A DNA stretch of 64,000 nucleotides, taken from Nitrosococcus halophilus Nc 4 (GTDB taxonomy: Bacteria > Pseudomonadota > Gammaproteobacteria > Nitrosococcales > Nitrosococcaceae). The stretch's first letter is position 1; every line of letters begins with the position of its first letter. Both the position numbers and the translations under genes were made by a program. The stretch is from contig NC_013960.1 of NCBI RefSeq assembly GCF_000024725.1, positions 2,094,001 through 2,158,000 of the forward strand, read 5' to 3'. Positions 25,660-33,016 of this stretch are shown one piece after another. The notes beneath the pieces are model-generated. The model was not told the DNA's origin, ran no database searches, and saw only the letters and a program-made list of their open reading frames with translations.

Positions 25660-26490
25660 GTGGAATTTGCGGGGGCGCTGTATCATGTGACCTCGAGAGG
25701 AGACCGGCGCGAAGACATCTATCTGGGAGAGGAGGATAGAGAGGCCTGGTTGGAGGTATTGGGCACTGTCTGCCACCGCTTCAACTGGGTGGTGTGGGCC
25801 TATTGTCAGATGAACAACCATTATCATTTGGTGGTGGAAACGGTGGAGGGGAACCTCTCGAAGGGGATGCGGCAGCTCAATGGGGTGTATACACAGCGCT
25901 TTAATCGCCGCCATGACTTGGTGGGTCATCTGTATCAAGGTCGTTATAAGGCGATTTTAGTCCAAAAGGAAAACTACTTGCTGGAGCTGTCCAGATATGT
26001 GGTATTGAATCCGCTGCGAGGGGGATTAGTGGAAAAACTGGAGGATTGGCCTTGGAGCAGTTATCTGGCCATGATAGGAGAGGCGAGTGTGCCGAAATGG
26101 TTGGATGTGGAGGGGTTACTAGGTCACTTCGGCAGGCAACGGAAAAGGGCGATTGAGTCCTATCGTCGCTTTGTGATGGAAGGTAAAGGGCTGTCCAGTC
26201 CGCTGGAGCAGACCCGTCATCAATTAGTGTTGGGGGATGAAGCTTTTGTGAAGCGGTATCGGCAGGATAAAAGGCCCGAAGAACTGCGGGAGGTTTCCAA
26301 AGCCCATCGGCGCGCCTTGGCGATGTCGCTGGAGGAGTATCGAGACCGCTATGAGCATAGAGATGAGGCGATGGCCCGGGCCTATTTATCTGGTGCCTAC
26401 ACGATGTTGGAGATTGGTGAATATTTCGGGGTTCACTATATGACGGTGAGCCGAGCGGTGCGGCGATTTGAACAGCATAACCCAAAATAA
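25660..26490 (+). CDS. REP-associated tyrosine transposase (RAYT), complete copy 4
   Basis: The only full-length copy, 276 residues from GTG. The Y1_Tnp domain has the HUH motif (MNNHYHLVVET), the NGVYTQRFNRRHDLVGHLYQGRYK segment and the catalytic-Tyr helix (LLELSRYVVLNPLRGG). The C-terminal region ends in a helix-turn-helix (LEIGEYFGVHYMTVSRAVRRF). RAYTs cut and rejoin single-stranded DNA at REP-type sequences. The family usually starts M-A-R-P-L-R-x-E-F. Here those codons are in frame upstream, but a MITE end replaces the ATG, so translation would have to start at the internal GTG, six codons later. No clear Shine-Dalgarno precedes it, and activity is uncertain. Confidence 0.85.
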   Translation: MEFAGALYHVTSRGDRREDIYLGEEDREAWLEVLGTVCHRFNWVVWAYCQMNNHYHLVVETVEGNLSKGMRQLNGVYTQRFNRRHDLVGHLYQGRYKAILVQKENYLLELSRYVVLNPLRGGLVEKLEDWPWSSYLAMIGEASVPKWLDVEGLLGHFGRQRKRAIESYRRFVMEGKGLSSPLEQTRHQLVLGDEAFVKRYRQDKRPEELREVSKAHRRALAMSLEEYRDRYEHRDEAMARAYLSGAYTMLEIGEYFGVHYMTVSRAVRRFEQHNPK

Positions 26491-26500
26491 TGTTGAGATG

Positions 26501-26514
26501 TGAGAACTGACCCC
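26501..26514 (-). repeat. RAYT element right terminal repeat
   Basis: TGAGAACTGACCCC followed by ATTTTTT, the inverted counterpart of 25513-25526. It is repeated at 27214-27227 behind copy 5, where a further GCTGACCCCATTTTTTG duplicates the tip next to the glycosyltransferase stop codon. Confidence 0.65.
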
Positions 26515-26523
26515 ATTTTTTGC

Positions 26524-26662
26524 GTCTCGCGCTTGGTTCGTCAAACCCTTTCATTTTCGAAAAAACTGGCCAACCACATCGGGGCAATCAAATTCTTTAT
26601 TTGTCATTACAACCAAGAAGTTATACGACAACCCTGAGCAGCATTACTTTTTGAGCACTACC
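26524..26662. other. Unassigned spacer between RAYT copies 4 and 5
   Basis: A 139-base unique sequence between two RAYT copies. One frame reads SLFVITTKKLYDNPEQHYFLSTT without a start and looks like a gene remnant. I could not assign it to a family. Confidence 0.35.
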
Positions 26663-27203
26663 GGCGATTTTAGTCCAAAAGGAAAACTACTTGCTGGAGC
26701 TGTCCAGATATGTGGTATTGAATCCGCTGCGAGGGGGATTAGTGGAAAAACTGGAGGATTGGCCTTGGAGCAGTTATCTGGCCATGATAGGAGAGGCGAG
26801 TGTGCCGAAGTGGTTGGATGTGGAGGGGTTACTAGGTCACTTCGGCAGGCAACGGAAAAGGGCGATTGAGTCCTATCGTCGCTTTGTGATGGAAGGTAAA
26901 GGGCTGTCCAGTCCGCTGGAGCAGACCCGCCATCAATTAGTGTTGGGGGATGAAGCTTTTGTGAAGCGGTATCGGCAGGATAAAAGGCCCGAAGAACTGC
27001 GGGAGGTTTCCAAAGCCCATCGGCGCGCCTTGGCGATGTCGCTGGAGGAGTATCGAGACCGCTATGAGCATAGAGATGAGGCGATGGCCCGGGCCTATTT
27101 ATCTGGTGCCTACACGATGTTGGAGATTGGTGAATATTTCGGGGTTCACTATATGACGGTGAGCCGAGCGGTGCGGCGATTTGAACAGCATAACCCAAAA
27201 TAA
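26663..27203 (+). pseudogene. RAYT transposase copy 5, 3' fragment
   Basis: The 3' two-thirds of the transposase, from GGCGATTTTAGTCC, matching copy 4 (25950-26490) at a constant offset of 713 bases with only a few base differences. The homology continues beyond the stop through the right terminal repeat to 27236. It lacks the HUH domain and so cannot be active. It ends immediately before the glycosyltransferase gene. Confidence 0.82.
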
Positions 27204-27253
27204 TGTTGAGATGTGAGAACTGACCCCATTTTTTGCTGACCCCATTTTTTGGC

Positions 27254-28303
27254 TTACTCTCCAAAAGTTTCTAAAAAACACTGAAAAGTTATTTCCCAGG
27301 TTGGCAAGAAGATCTCTTCTTTAATTTTTTGCGCTTGCCTTTTTAACAGAAAAAGTTCTTCGGGATGATGAAGTAATGTTGCTAAGGTTGATTTAAATTT
27401 TTTGTGATCACCCACTGGAATTAAAAATCCATTTTCCCCTTCTTTAATCCACTGCGGGGTTTCTCCCACCCTATAGGTTAAGACCGGAATACCCGCTGCT
27501 ACCGCTTCAGCAATAGCCATGCCATAAGACTCAAAGCGTGAGGCTGAGACTAAAAGATCGGCGTCGGTTAATAATTTGCCGAGGTGTGAATGGGGAACGC
27601 TGTGGCATAAATGGATTGATTCTTTTAGGCCGCTATTATTTAATTTTCTTTTAAAGTGGCAGTAAACTTCAGGTTCTGTATGCAAATCACCCAACAACCT
27701 CCAGGTACCTTTAAAGGAAGGAGTTAGCTGCTGTAAATGAGACAAAATGTCTAATTGCCCTTTGCTGGGACTTAAAGTGCCGACGGTTATTAATCTAGGG
27801 GAGGGAGCCTTATCCCAAGGATCGGATGGGGGGGTATCCAGTTCGGTAAATTCAATGCCGGGAGGGCAACGATAAATAGCGCCGGTGTATAAAGCCTCAT
27901 TTCTCAAATAATCGGCTAGGGTGGAACCAGGGACGAGTGTTCCATCCGCCAAGGTAAGTAAGGAGTGTTCTTTTTCTTGCAAAGCTTTCCGTGTTGTAGC
28001 AGAAAGAGAAGGGTTCATGCAGGGTAGAAAATGGAGCAAAAAATAAAGGCGGGTTGGAGAATCTCTGTTTACTAGAACGTGATTTAGGCGAGCTGGATTG
28101 AGGTCAGTCAGGTAAAGACTATCCAGGACAATATGGGCCGGTGCGGTGGAGGGCAGGGATTGGATCTTAGCGGGCACTTCTTCCGGATCAGCATGAATGC
28201 CAACCCCGGTTCCCGTAGCGGTGAGACGTTGGCGCAGGGCTTCATTGACCCGGAATCCTCCGGAGACGCGGGCTTTGGGCGCGGGCGCCATTAGGTAAAT
28301 CAT
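27254..28303 (-). CDS. GT4-type glycosyltransferase
   Basis: A 349-residue glycosyltransferase with a GT-B fold. The C-terminal half has VGTLSPSKGQLDILSHL, a LLGDLH strand, and the donor-site E-x7-E signature in RFESYGMAIAEAVAAGIPVLTYRVGETPQW. The N-terminal half is the acceptor domain (VSGGFRVNEALRQRL). No membrane segment is present. The stop lies only 17 bases from the tip of a RAYT terminal repeat, so transposition or recombination reached the very end of this operon. It is the last gene of a four-gene minus-strand run (RibD-like, MDR, PTPS-like, GT), 3 bases after the PTPS-like stop. The acceptor may be the product of those enzymes. Confidence 0.88.
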   Translation of the reverse strand: MIYLMAPAPKARVSGGFRVNEALRQRLTATGTGVGIHADPEEVPAKIQSLPSTAPAHIVLDSLYLTDLNPARLNHVLVNRDSPTRLYFLLHFLPCMNPSLSATTRKALQEKEHSLLTLADGTLVPGSTLADYLRNEALYTGAIYRCPPGIEFTELDTPPSDPWDKAPSPRLITVGTLSPSKGQLDILSHLQQLTPSFKGTWRLLGDLHTEPEVYCHFKRKLNNSGLKESIHLCHSVPHSHLGKLLTDADLLVSASRFESYGMAIAEAVAAGIPVLTYRVGETPQWIKEGENGFLIPVGDHKKFKSTLATLLHHPEELFLLKRQAQKIKEEIFLPTWEITFQCFLETFGE

Positions 28304-28306
28304 GGT

Positions 28307-28687
28307 TTAAGTGACCGTTCCCTCGTAGGAGCCCCAGGCCACATGGCTTTCCTCCAAGGTGATTTTCAGTGTTCCCTGGAAAGAAGCCCGCACCCGTTTG
28401 GCAAGTTGGCCATGAATATAGTGAGCCAGGTATTCGGTGGTGGTATTAACGCCACGGAAGGCCTCTTCTTCATCCAGGTTTTTGTAGTTAAGCAAGGCCA
28501 AGACGGCTTTTAGGGCGTTGAGGGCCAGGCCGATGTCAATCACTATGCCGTCCTGGCTGAGTCTCTCGGTGCGAAACTCGGCGGTAACGTTATAGGTGGC
28601 GCCATGAAGTTTTTGGGCGGGGCCAAAAACTTCTCCTTGCAGACTGTGGGCAATCATAAAATGATCTTTAACGGCAATGGTATACAT
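28307..28687 (-). CDS. Divergent PTPS/QueD-fold protein
   Basis: A 126-residue protein with the length and fold signature of 6-pyruvoyl-tetrahydropterin synthase/QueD (IAHSL near the N-terminus, LHGATYNV, GIVIDIG, NTTTEYLAHYI, ITLEES). The usual catalytic set is degraded. In the C-x3-H-G-H motif, the Cys position is Ala24 and the second Zn His is Ala30, while His14, His28 and Tyr32 remain. The Asp-His pair of the L-D-H-x-x-L-N block is replaced by N-Y (LLNYKNLDEE). The late Glu (TLEES) is kept. This makes the normal PTPS or CPH4 synthase reaction unlikely and suggests another reaction on a pterin-like substrate. Neighbours on the same strand are the MDR gene upstream and the GT gene downstream. 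Confidence 0.82.
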   Translation of the reverse strand: MYTIAVKDHFMIAHSLQGEVFGPAQKLHGATYNVTAEFRTERLSQDGIVIDIGLALNALKAVLALLNYKNLDEEEAFRGVNTTTEYLAHYIHGQLAKRVRASFQGTLKITLEESHVAWGSYEGTVT

Positions 28688-28702
28688 AAGTACAAAGAAA
28701 AT

Positions 28703-29734
28703 TTAAGTTTTATGGAAGTAGCGCTCAAAGGGGCGGTAAATGACGGCAAAGGAAAAGCCATCTGGGTTTTTATGGTAGAGTTGCTGCATAAAAAGGGGCA
28801 GATTATCAAATCTGATGACTTGTGAGATGAGGGCATCCAGCCGTGGATTTTGCAAATAGACGAGGACCTGTTCTAAACGCTGCCGGTGAGTCAGATGCCC
28901 CCGCTTGGGTTTGGCAATCGTGCTGACTTGAGAGGAAAGGATCTGTTTCCGTTGGAAATGGAAAGACCCGCCGAGGTGGAGGGACACGGGGCGATGACCC
29001 AACCAGCTCACTTCGATGACCCGACCTTCAAAACCCACGCTGTCCAAAGCCGTTTGCAGCCCTGAGCCTTGCCCCGAGCTATGAAAGCATAGGGAAAAAG
29101 CTTCCCGGGGAGAATCCTGGGGGCCAAGGGTAGTGAGCCCCCATCCTAGTTCTTCAATCAATTGCCGGCGCTGCTTGTCAATTTCAATAATCAAGGGGTG
29201 GCTGTCCCAGGCAGTTTTGAGCAAAAAAGCAATGAGCAGTCCCACAATCCCTCCCCCGACGATGGCAACGGGCGCTGGGGGCTGGTATTCGCTATCCCAG
29301 ATGGCGTTTAGGGCGGTTTCCATGTTGGGGATCAGGGTGGCCCGCAGGGGAGGAAGATCTTCCGGCAGCGGCAGCAGTCGATCCTCTGGGACGATGGCGT
29401 AATCTTGGTGGGGATGCATGGTGAAGACCCGCCGGTTAGCGTAGGGGCCATTGACGGCTCGGCCCACAAGGCAGTACCCATATTTGGCCGGCAGCTCAAA
29501 TGATCCCCCCATGGATGGGCACTCCATGGTGCCCCGGCACTCGGGAGGCACGTGCCCTAATCCCACTAGTCGTTCCGTTCCAGGGCTGATGCCCGTTACC
29601 CAGGTTTCGATGAGACTGTGGCCCTCCGGCACCGGTAGAGAAAGCGCTTCCTGGCGAATGGCACCCCTCCCCGGAGTTTCGACCCAGTAGGCCTGGGTGC
29701 TAGAAGGGACTAGGGACGATGGCGAGGCACGCAT
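28703..29734 (-). CDS. MDR-family zinc-type alcohol dehydrogenase-like protein
   Basis: A 343-residue medium-chain dehydrogenase/reductase. The N-terminal GroES-like part has GISPGTERLVGLGHVPPE and LPAKYGYCLVGRAV. The Rossmann part has VAIVGGGIVGLLIAFLL followed by an acidic residue (IIEIDKQRR), which suggests NAD rather than NADP. It resembles the BchC-like dehydrogenases that often lack the structural zinc cysteines; no Cys cluster is visible here. The RibD-like gene overlaps its start by 25 bases, and the PTPS-like gene follows after 15 bases, so this is a tight operon. The substrate is unknown. Confidence 0.83.
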   Translation of the reverse strand: MRASPSSLVPSSTQAYWVETPGRGAIRQEALSLPVPEGHSLIETWVTGISPGTERLVGLGHVPPECRGTMECPSMGGSFELPAKYGYCLVGRAVNGPYANRRVFTMHPHQDYAIVPEDRLLPLPEDLPPLRATLIPNMETALNAIWDSEYQPPAPVAIVGGGIVGLLIAFLLKTAWDSHPLIIEIDKQRRQLIEELGWGLTTLGPQDSPREAFSLCFHSSGQGSGLQTALDSVGFEGRVIEVSWLGHRPVSLHLGGSFHFQRKQILSSQVSTIAKPKRGHLTHRQRLEQVLVYLQNPRLDALISQVIRFDNLPLFMQQLYHKNPDGFSFAVIYRPFERYFHKT

Positions 29735-30804
29735 TCCAATAGTATTTCCTTATCGAGATAGAAGTGGGTCATATGAAAATAGGTTCCCTCTTGGATGCGG
29801 TCGACAGGAGATAACTGGAATGAGGGCAGGCCAGAGCCTAGCAGCAGCGGCGCAATATGAAGATGAAGTAGATCCGTGCGTCCCGCCGCGAGGAAAAGGG
29901 AGAGGGTTTTTCCTCCACCTTCGACAAAGACGGAGCGTATCCCTATGGACCAAATCGCCTCTAACACCGCTTTCAAGTCCATAATTTTGCTGTCATTTTT
30001 ACCTTCTTGGTTTCTTATCGGCAGGGGGGTGACTTTTTCGGGAATAGGGTAGCGTTCCGTGACTTTATCGAGACTGCCCGAATGGAGTAACCAATTGTTT
30101 CCCGGTTCATGGAAGATCCGGTAGAGTTTTTCTCCGGCGAGTAAATGGCAGTGGCGGTCGAGAACCACCCGATCAGGGTTTTCCCCTTGAACTTCACGCA
30201 CCGTGAGTCTCGGATTATCTTTTTCTATGGTGCTGCGGCCCACCAATACGGCATCATGGAGGGCTCGGAGACGGTGGGCGTGTTTGCGATCGGCATGATT
30301 GCTGATCCACTGGGAATGCCCACTGGCGGCGGCAATTTTACCGTCCAGGGTTTGTGCCAGGTGACCGCTGACCCATGGCGAGTGGTTTTGGGATGCGATA
30401 TGATGACCGGTGAGGCAAGGTAAGTAGAGGCGAAAAGCGGTCAGGAGGTGGCAAGGCAGTGCTGGACCCCGGGAATAGCACCACGGCGATTCGCCCAAAG
30501 ATAATGCCGAAGGATCAAAAGCGAGCAGCGTTGGGATAGGGGCAAGAGTTAGATTGTCTAAGTGGGGATAAGGGGGCTTGGGCGCGGATAAGTAAACGAG
30601 GATAAGCGCCTTGGGTTTGATTTTTGCTATCACTTCAAGGCTAGCCGTGAACTGCCATAGGGACGTCTGACCCCTGCTTTCAAGAGGGTAGAAGAAAACA
30701 CAGGGGGGCTCTGGTGCGGAAACATCGTTTCGGCACCAACGCTTAAAATCAAGCAGGCTTTCCCAGATCCCGTCGACCGAGGAGTCAAGTACGGCACATT
30801 CCAT
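29710..30804 (-). CDS. RibD C-terminal-like reductase with novel N-terminal extension
   Basis: A 364-residue protein. Residues from about 145 to the end are a RibD_C/HTP-reductase domain: HLAQTLDGKIAAASGHSQWI, HRLRALHDAVLVGRSTIEKD, NPRLTV, and the NADPH-site VFVEGGGKTLSLFLAAGRTD. These enzymes reduce a ribosylamino-pyrimidine or related substrate. The N-terminal 140 residues are not a RibD deaminase: the H/C-x-E and PCxxxxxxxxC zinc signature is absent, and I recognise no family there. It is the first gene of the minus-strand operon, with 48 bases to the divergent CDP-alcohol phosphatidyltransferase gene. The product is probably a modified pterin or pyrimidine, by inference. Confidence 0.82.
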   Translation of the reverse strand: MECAVLDSSVDGIWESLLDFKRWCRNDVSAPEPPCVFFYPLESRGQTSLWQFTASLEVIAKIKPKALILVYLSAPKPPYPHLDNLTLAPIPTLLAFDPSALSLGESPWCYSRGPALPCHLLTAFRLYLPCLTGHHIASQNHSPWVSGHLAQTLDGKIAAASGHSQWISNHADRKHAHRLRALHDAVLVGRSTIEKDNPRLTVREVQGENPDRVVLDRHCHLLAGEKLYRIFHEPGNNWLLHSGSLDKVTERYPIPEKVTPLPIRNQEGKNDSKIMDLKAVLEAIWSIGIRSVFVEGGGKTLSLFLAAGRTDLLHLHIAPLLLGSGLPSFQLSPVDRIQEGTYFHMTHFYLDKEILLECVPRHRP

Positions 30805-30852
30805 AGCTCTAAAATCGTCTGTCGCTTATATTGGAGTGGTGAGTTTTTAACG
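30805..30852. promoter_or_regulatory. Divergent intergenic region of the biosynthetic cluster
   Basis: A 48-base gap between two divergent start codons; it must hold overlapping promoters for both arms of the cluster or parts of them. No consensus -35/-10 pair is obvious. Confidence 0.4.
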
Positions 30853-31602
30853 ATGACTGAGCAACACCTCGATCACAGTTCCCGAAAAATCTATCGTAAG
30901 TTTTTGATTTTTCAATCATCCATATCCATTTTGCTGTTGGCGGTGACAGCATTTTATCTGCAAACGGTTTCTTCTGGCTACGTCTTTGGCATTGTCTTGA
31001 CCATTCTTTGGGTCCTGGGCAGTCATGGTTTCTTGGCCTATTCTCTCCGCGCTTGGCGAACGCCTGCGGATTGGGCGACGTTATTTCGGTTTTTGGTAGG
31101 AATTGCAGGCTTGATAATGGCCTCCTACGGGGAAGCGGTGTGGTTGATTTTAGCCATGATGAGCCTGGCTTCTCTTGGTGATTGGATGGATGGCCGACTT
31201 GCCGCCCTCTACGGAGAGACTCCCCAGGGGGCCATTCTTGATGTTGAAACCGATCAGGCCCTGGTTTTGATGCTAGCGGTATTAGGGATTACCGTGGGAG
31301 GGGTTGGGGTCTGGTTACTTTTATTTCCTCTTTATCGTTATGGCTATGTCTTATTATTGGAAATTTTTGCGATCCCCGCAGATGATCCCAAGCCCAAGGC
31401 CGGAGGCAATCTCCGGGGTCGGGTCGTTTGTGCAGCCACGCAGGTCGCTCTATTAGGAAATCTGCTGCTCCCTTTGGCTTTGCCGGCAAAAACCCTATTG
31501 AGCGCATTGGCGCTGGTTTTTCTGACCTACTCGTTTGCGGATGATATGCTTTACCAGTTCAGGGGGCGGTTCATACATTCTTTTTACTCCCCAAAATCTT
31601 GA
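30853..31602 (+). CDS. CDP-alcohol phosphatidyltransferase-like membrane enzyme
   Basis: A 249-residue protein with about six hydrophobic helices. The CDP-alcohol phosphatidyltransferase signature is seen as GDWMDGRLAALYGETPQGAILDVETD: the acidic residues of D-x2-D-G...G-x3-D-x3-D are all there, but the usual Arg after D-G-x2-A is missing and the spacing is one residue short. Such enzymes transfer a phospho-group from a CDP-alcohol to an alcohol acceptor in the membrane. It is divergent from the RibD-like operon and is followed by the ICMT-like gene after 10 bases. The acceptor is unknown and may be the product of the minus-strand genes. Confidence 0.8.
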   Translation: MTEQHLDHSSRKIYRKFLIFQSSISILLLAVTAFYLQTVSSGYVFGIVLTILWVLGSHGFLAYSLRAWRTPADWATLFRFLVGIAGLIMASYGEAVWLILAMMSLASLGDWMDGRLAALYGETPQGAILDVETDQALVLMLAVLGITVGGVGVWLLLFPLYRYGYVLLLEIFAIPADDPKPKAGGNLRGRVVCAATQVALLGNLLLPLALPAKTLLSALALVFLTYSFADDMLYQFRGRFIHSFYSPKS

Positions 31603-31612
31603 CGCTAAAGCA

Positions 31613-32263
31613 ATGTCGGTTTCCGAGATCATCATCTTAGGTACTTACGGGTTAATGCTGGTTGAGTTGATTTTTCTGCCGGTGCCTAGTGAAGCCTCCA
31701 CTTACCAACTGTTGTTCTCGAGACAAATTCAGGAACCACGACTTTCAGGGGCTCTGCTGCAAGCCCATAGGATGCCTATAGGACACAAGTTGTGGGTTTT
31801 TTTGCTACCCACAAGCTTGACTGTGATTGCCTTCTTTCTGCCTTTATTGCAAATCTTTTTCCCTCAGTTGAAGGGCTCTTTATTGGCTATCCCCTTTTTT
31901 GAAAATTCCCTGTTTCGAGGGTTGGCCATTGCTTTGATCATTGTAGGATCGCTTATTACCCTTATTAGCGTATTGGAAATGCGTTCGGGGATGAAAAAGC
32001 ATGCCTTAAAACAAACTTGGCCACAATTACAAGTAGAAGGCGTATTTTGTTGGTCCCGTAACCCTGGTTTAGTTGGAAATTATGGATGGTTTCTTGGCTT
32101 ATTCTTTTATTTCCCAAGTTGGGTAATGGCTTTGGGTTTTGGCATTTACCTCTTCAATATGCATCGCCGTGTTTTGTTAGAGGAAAGTCAACTAGCAGCC
32201 CGCTTTGGAGAGACTTACCGTGCCTACCAGCGCCGAGTCCCTCGTTATTTAGGTTTTGGATAA
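31613..32263 (+). CDS. ICMT/NnrU-like membrane methyltransferase
   Basis: A protein of 216 residues from ATG 31613; an earlier in-frame Met at 31535 lies inside the upstream gene. It has four or five hydrophobic helices and the isoprenylcysteine-methyltransferase-type C-terminus: VFCWSRNPGLVGNYGWFL, then LLEESQLAARFGETYRAYQRRVPRYL, which forms the SAM pocket in this family. It would methylate a membrane-associated substrate. Close linkage to the CDP-alcohol phosphatidyltransferase gene supports a lipid-linked substrate. Confidence 0.82.
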   Translation: MSVSEIIILGTYGLMLVELIFLPVPSEASTYQLLFSRQIQEPRLSGALLQAHRMPIGHKLWVFLLPTSLTVIAFFLPLLQIFFPQLKGSLLAIPFFENSLFRGLAIALIIVGSLITLISVLEMRSGMKKHALKQTWPQLQVEGVFCWSRNPGLVGNYGWFLGLFFYFPSWVMALGFGIYLFNMHRRVLLEESQLAARFGETYRAYQRRVPRYLGFG

Positions 32264-32387
32264 TAGGGGGTTTTTATAAGTATTTGATTAATAAATTGTT
32301 AATGTGTTTTTTAAAATTCGGCGGCGGGGGGTAGCGGTTTTTTGTTAAGATTAATGTTTTTTTAACTTAAAAAAGTTGAAAAGTTCT

Positions 32388-32975
32388 ATGCAACGTTTTG
32401 TCAGCGTAATGGTGTTCTGGCTGGCACTGTGTGGTGTATCGGAAGCAGCAGATTCAGGCAGTGAAGGCGTTGGGGCCAAAGAACGAATTATCATGGGATG
32501 GGTGGAGCGAGTCGTTCTTATTCCCTGGGGGGTCGAGCTTAAAGCAAAGCTGGATTCCGGTGCTAAGACATCATCATTGCATGCCGAAGACATTGAACGG
32601 TTTGAGAAGGATGGTGAGGAATGGGTGCGTTTTATCATTGAACTGGAGGGAAAAGGAGAAGAGATAGAGCCACTCCAGGTGGAGCAACCGTTGGTCCGTA
32701 ATGTGAGAATAAAACGACATCGGGGCAACGCCAAAAGACGGCCTGTAGTTAACTTGAAATTTTGTCTAAATGGTAAGGGCTACGAGACCCAGTTTAGTTT
32801 GGTTGATCGCAGTCGGTTAAATTACCCTGTACTTTTTGGTCGTCGTTTTCTGAAGGATGTGGCCCTCATTGATCCCAGTAAAACCTTTCTCACTAATGAA
32901 GGATGGAATACTTGCTTGATAAAATACGCCGCCGACGAAGCCTCGGACAAAAAAGCCGAGACACAACAAGATTAA
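32388..32975 (+). CDS. Exported retropepsin-like (RimB/RloA-type) protease
   Basis: A protein of 195 residues from ATG 32388 (a TTG four codons earlier is less likely). A signal peptide covers about residues 1-22 (cleavage near SEAAD). The domain matches the so-called ATP-dependent zinc protease family, a retropepsin-like fold: LDSGAKTSSLHA contains the catalytic Asp56, and the C-terminus has RRPVVNLKFCL and LNYPVLFGRRFLKDVALIDPSKTFL. It is the first gene of a three-gene run with a 7TM-transglutaminase protein and an ATP-grasp ligase. This trio recurs in proteobacteria and is thought to process or modify peptides. Confidence 0.87.
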   Translation: MQRFVSVMVFWLALCGVSEAADSGSEGVGAKERIIMGWVERVVLIPWGVELKAKLDSGAKTSSLHAEDIERFEKDGEEWVRFIIELEGKGEEIEPLQVEQPLVRNVRIKRHRGNAKRRPVVNLKFCLNGKGYETQFSLVDRSRLNYPVLFGRRFLKDVALIDPSKTFLTNEGWNTCLIKYAADEASDKKAETQQD

Positions 32976-33016
32976 ATCCCTTGCGCTGGGATTAGCCCTT
33001 TGTTGGAAAATAAAAT

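Larger units (their letters stand above)
25503..25859 (+). repeat. 357-bp tandem duplication, unit 2
   Basis: The second unit runs into the complete RAYT gene copy 4. The homologous stretch ends at GAACCTCTCG near 25860, where unit 1 instead rejoins GAGTGG. Confidence 0.8.

Noticed and set aside
23317-27240. CRISPR-like array suggested by repeated units
   Set aside because: The units are 357-575 bases, carry transposase coding sequence and have no regular short repeat-spacer pattern.
25901-27264. Long minus-strand frames opposite the RAYT genes (228 and 206 codons)
   Set aside because: They are antisense shadows of the transposase; their sequence is Pro/Ser-rich and repeats with the duplications, and no ribosome site is seen.
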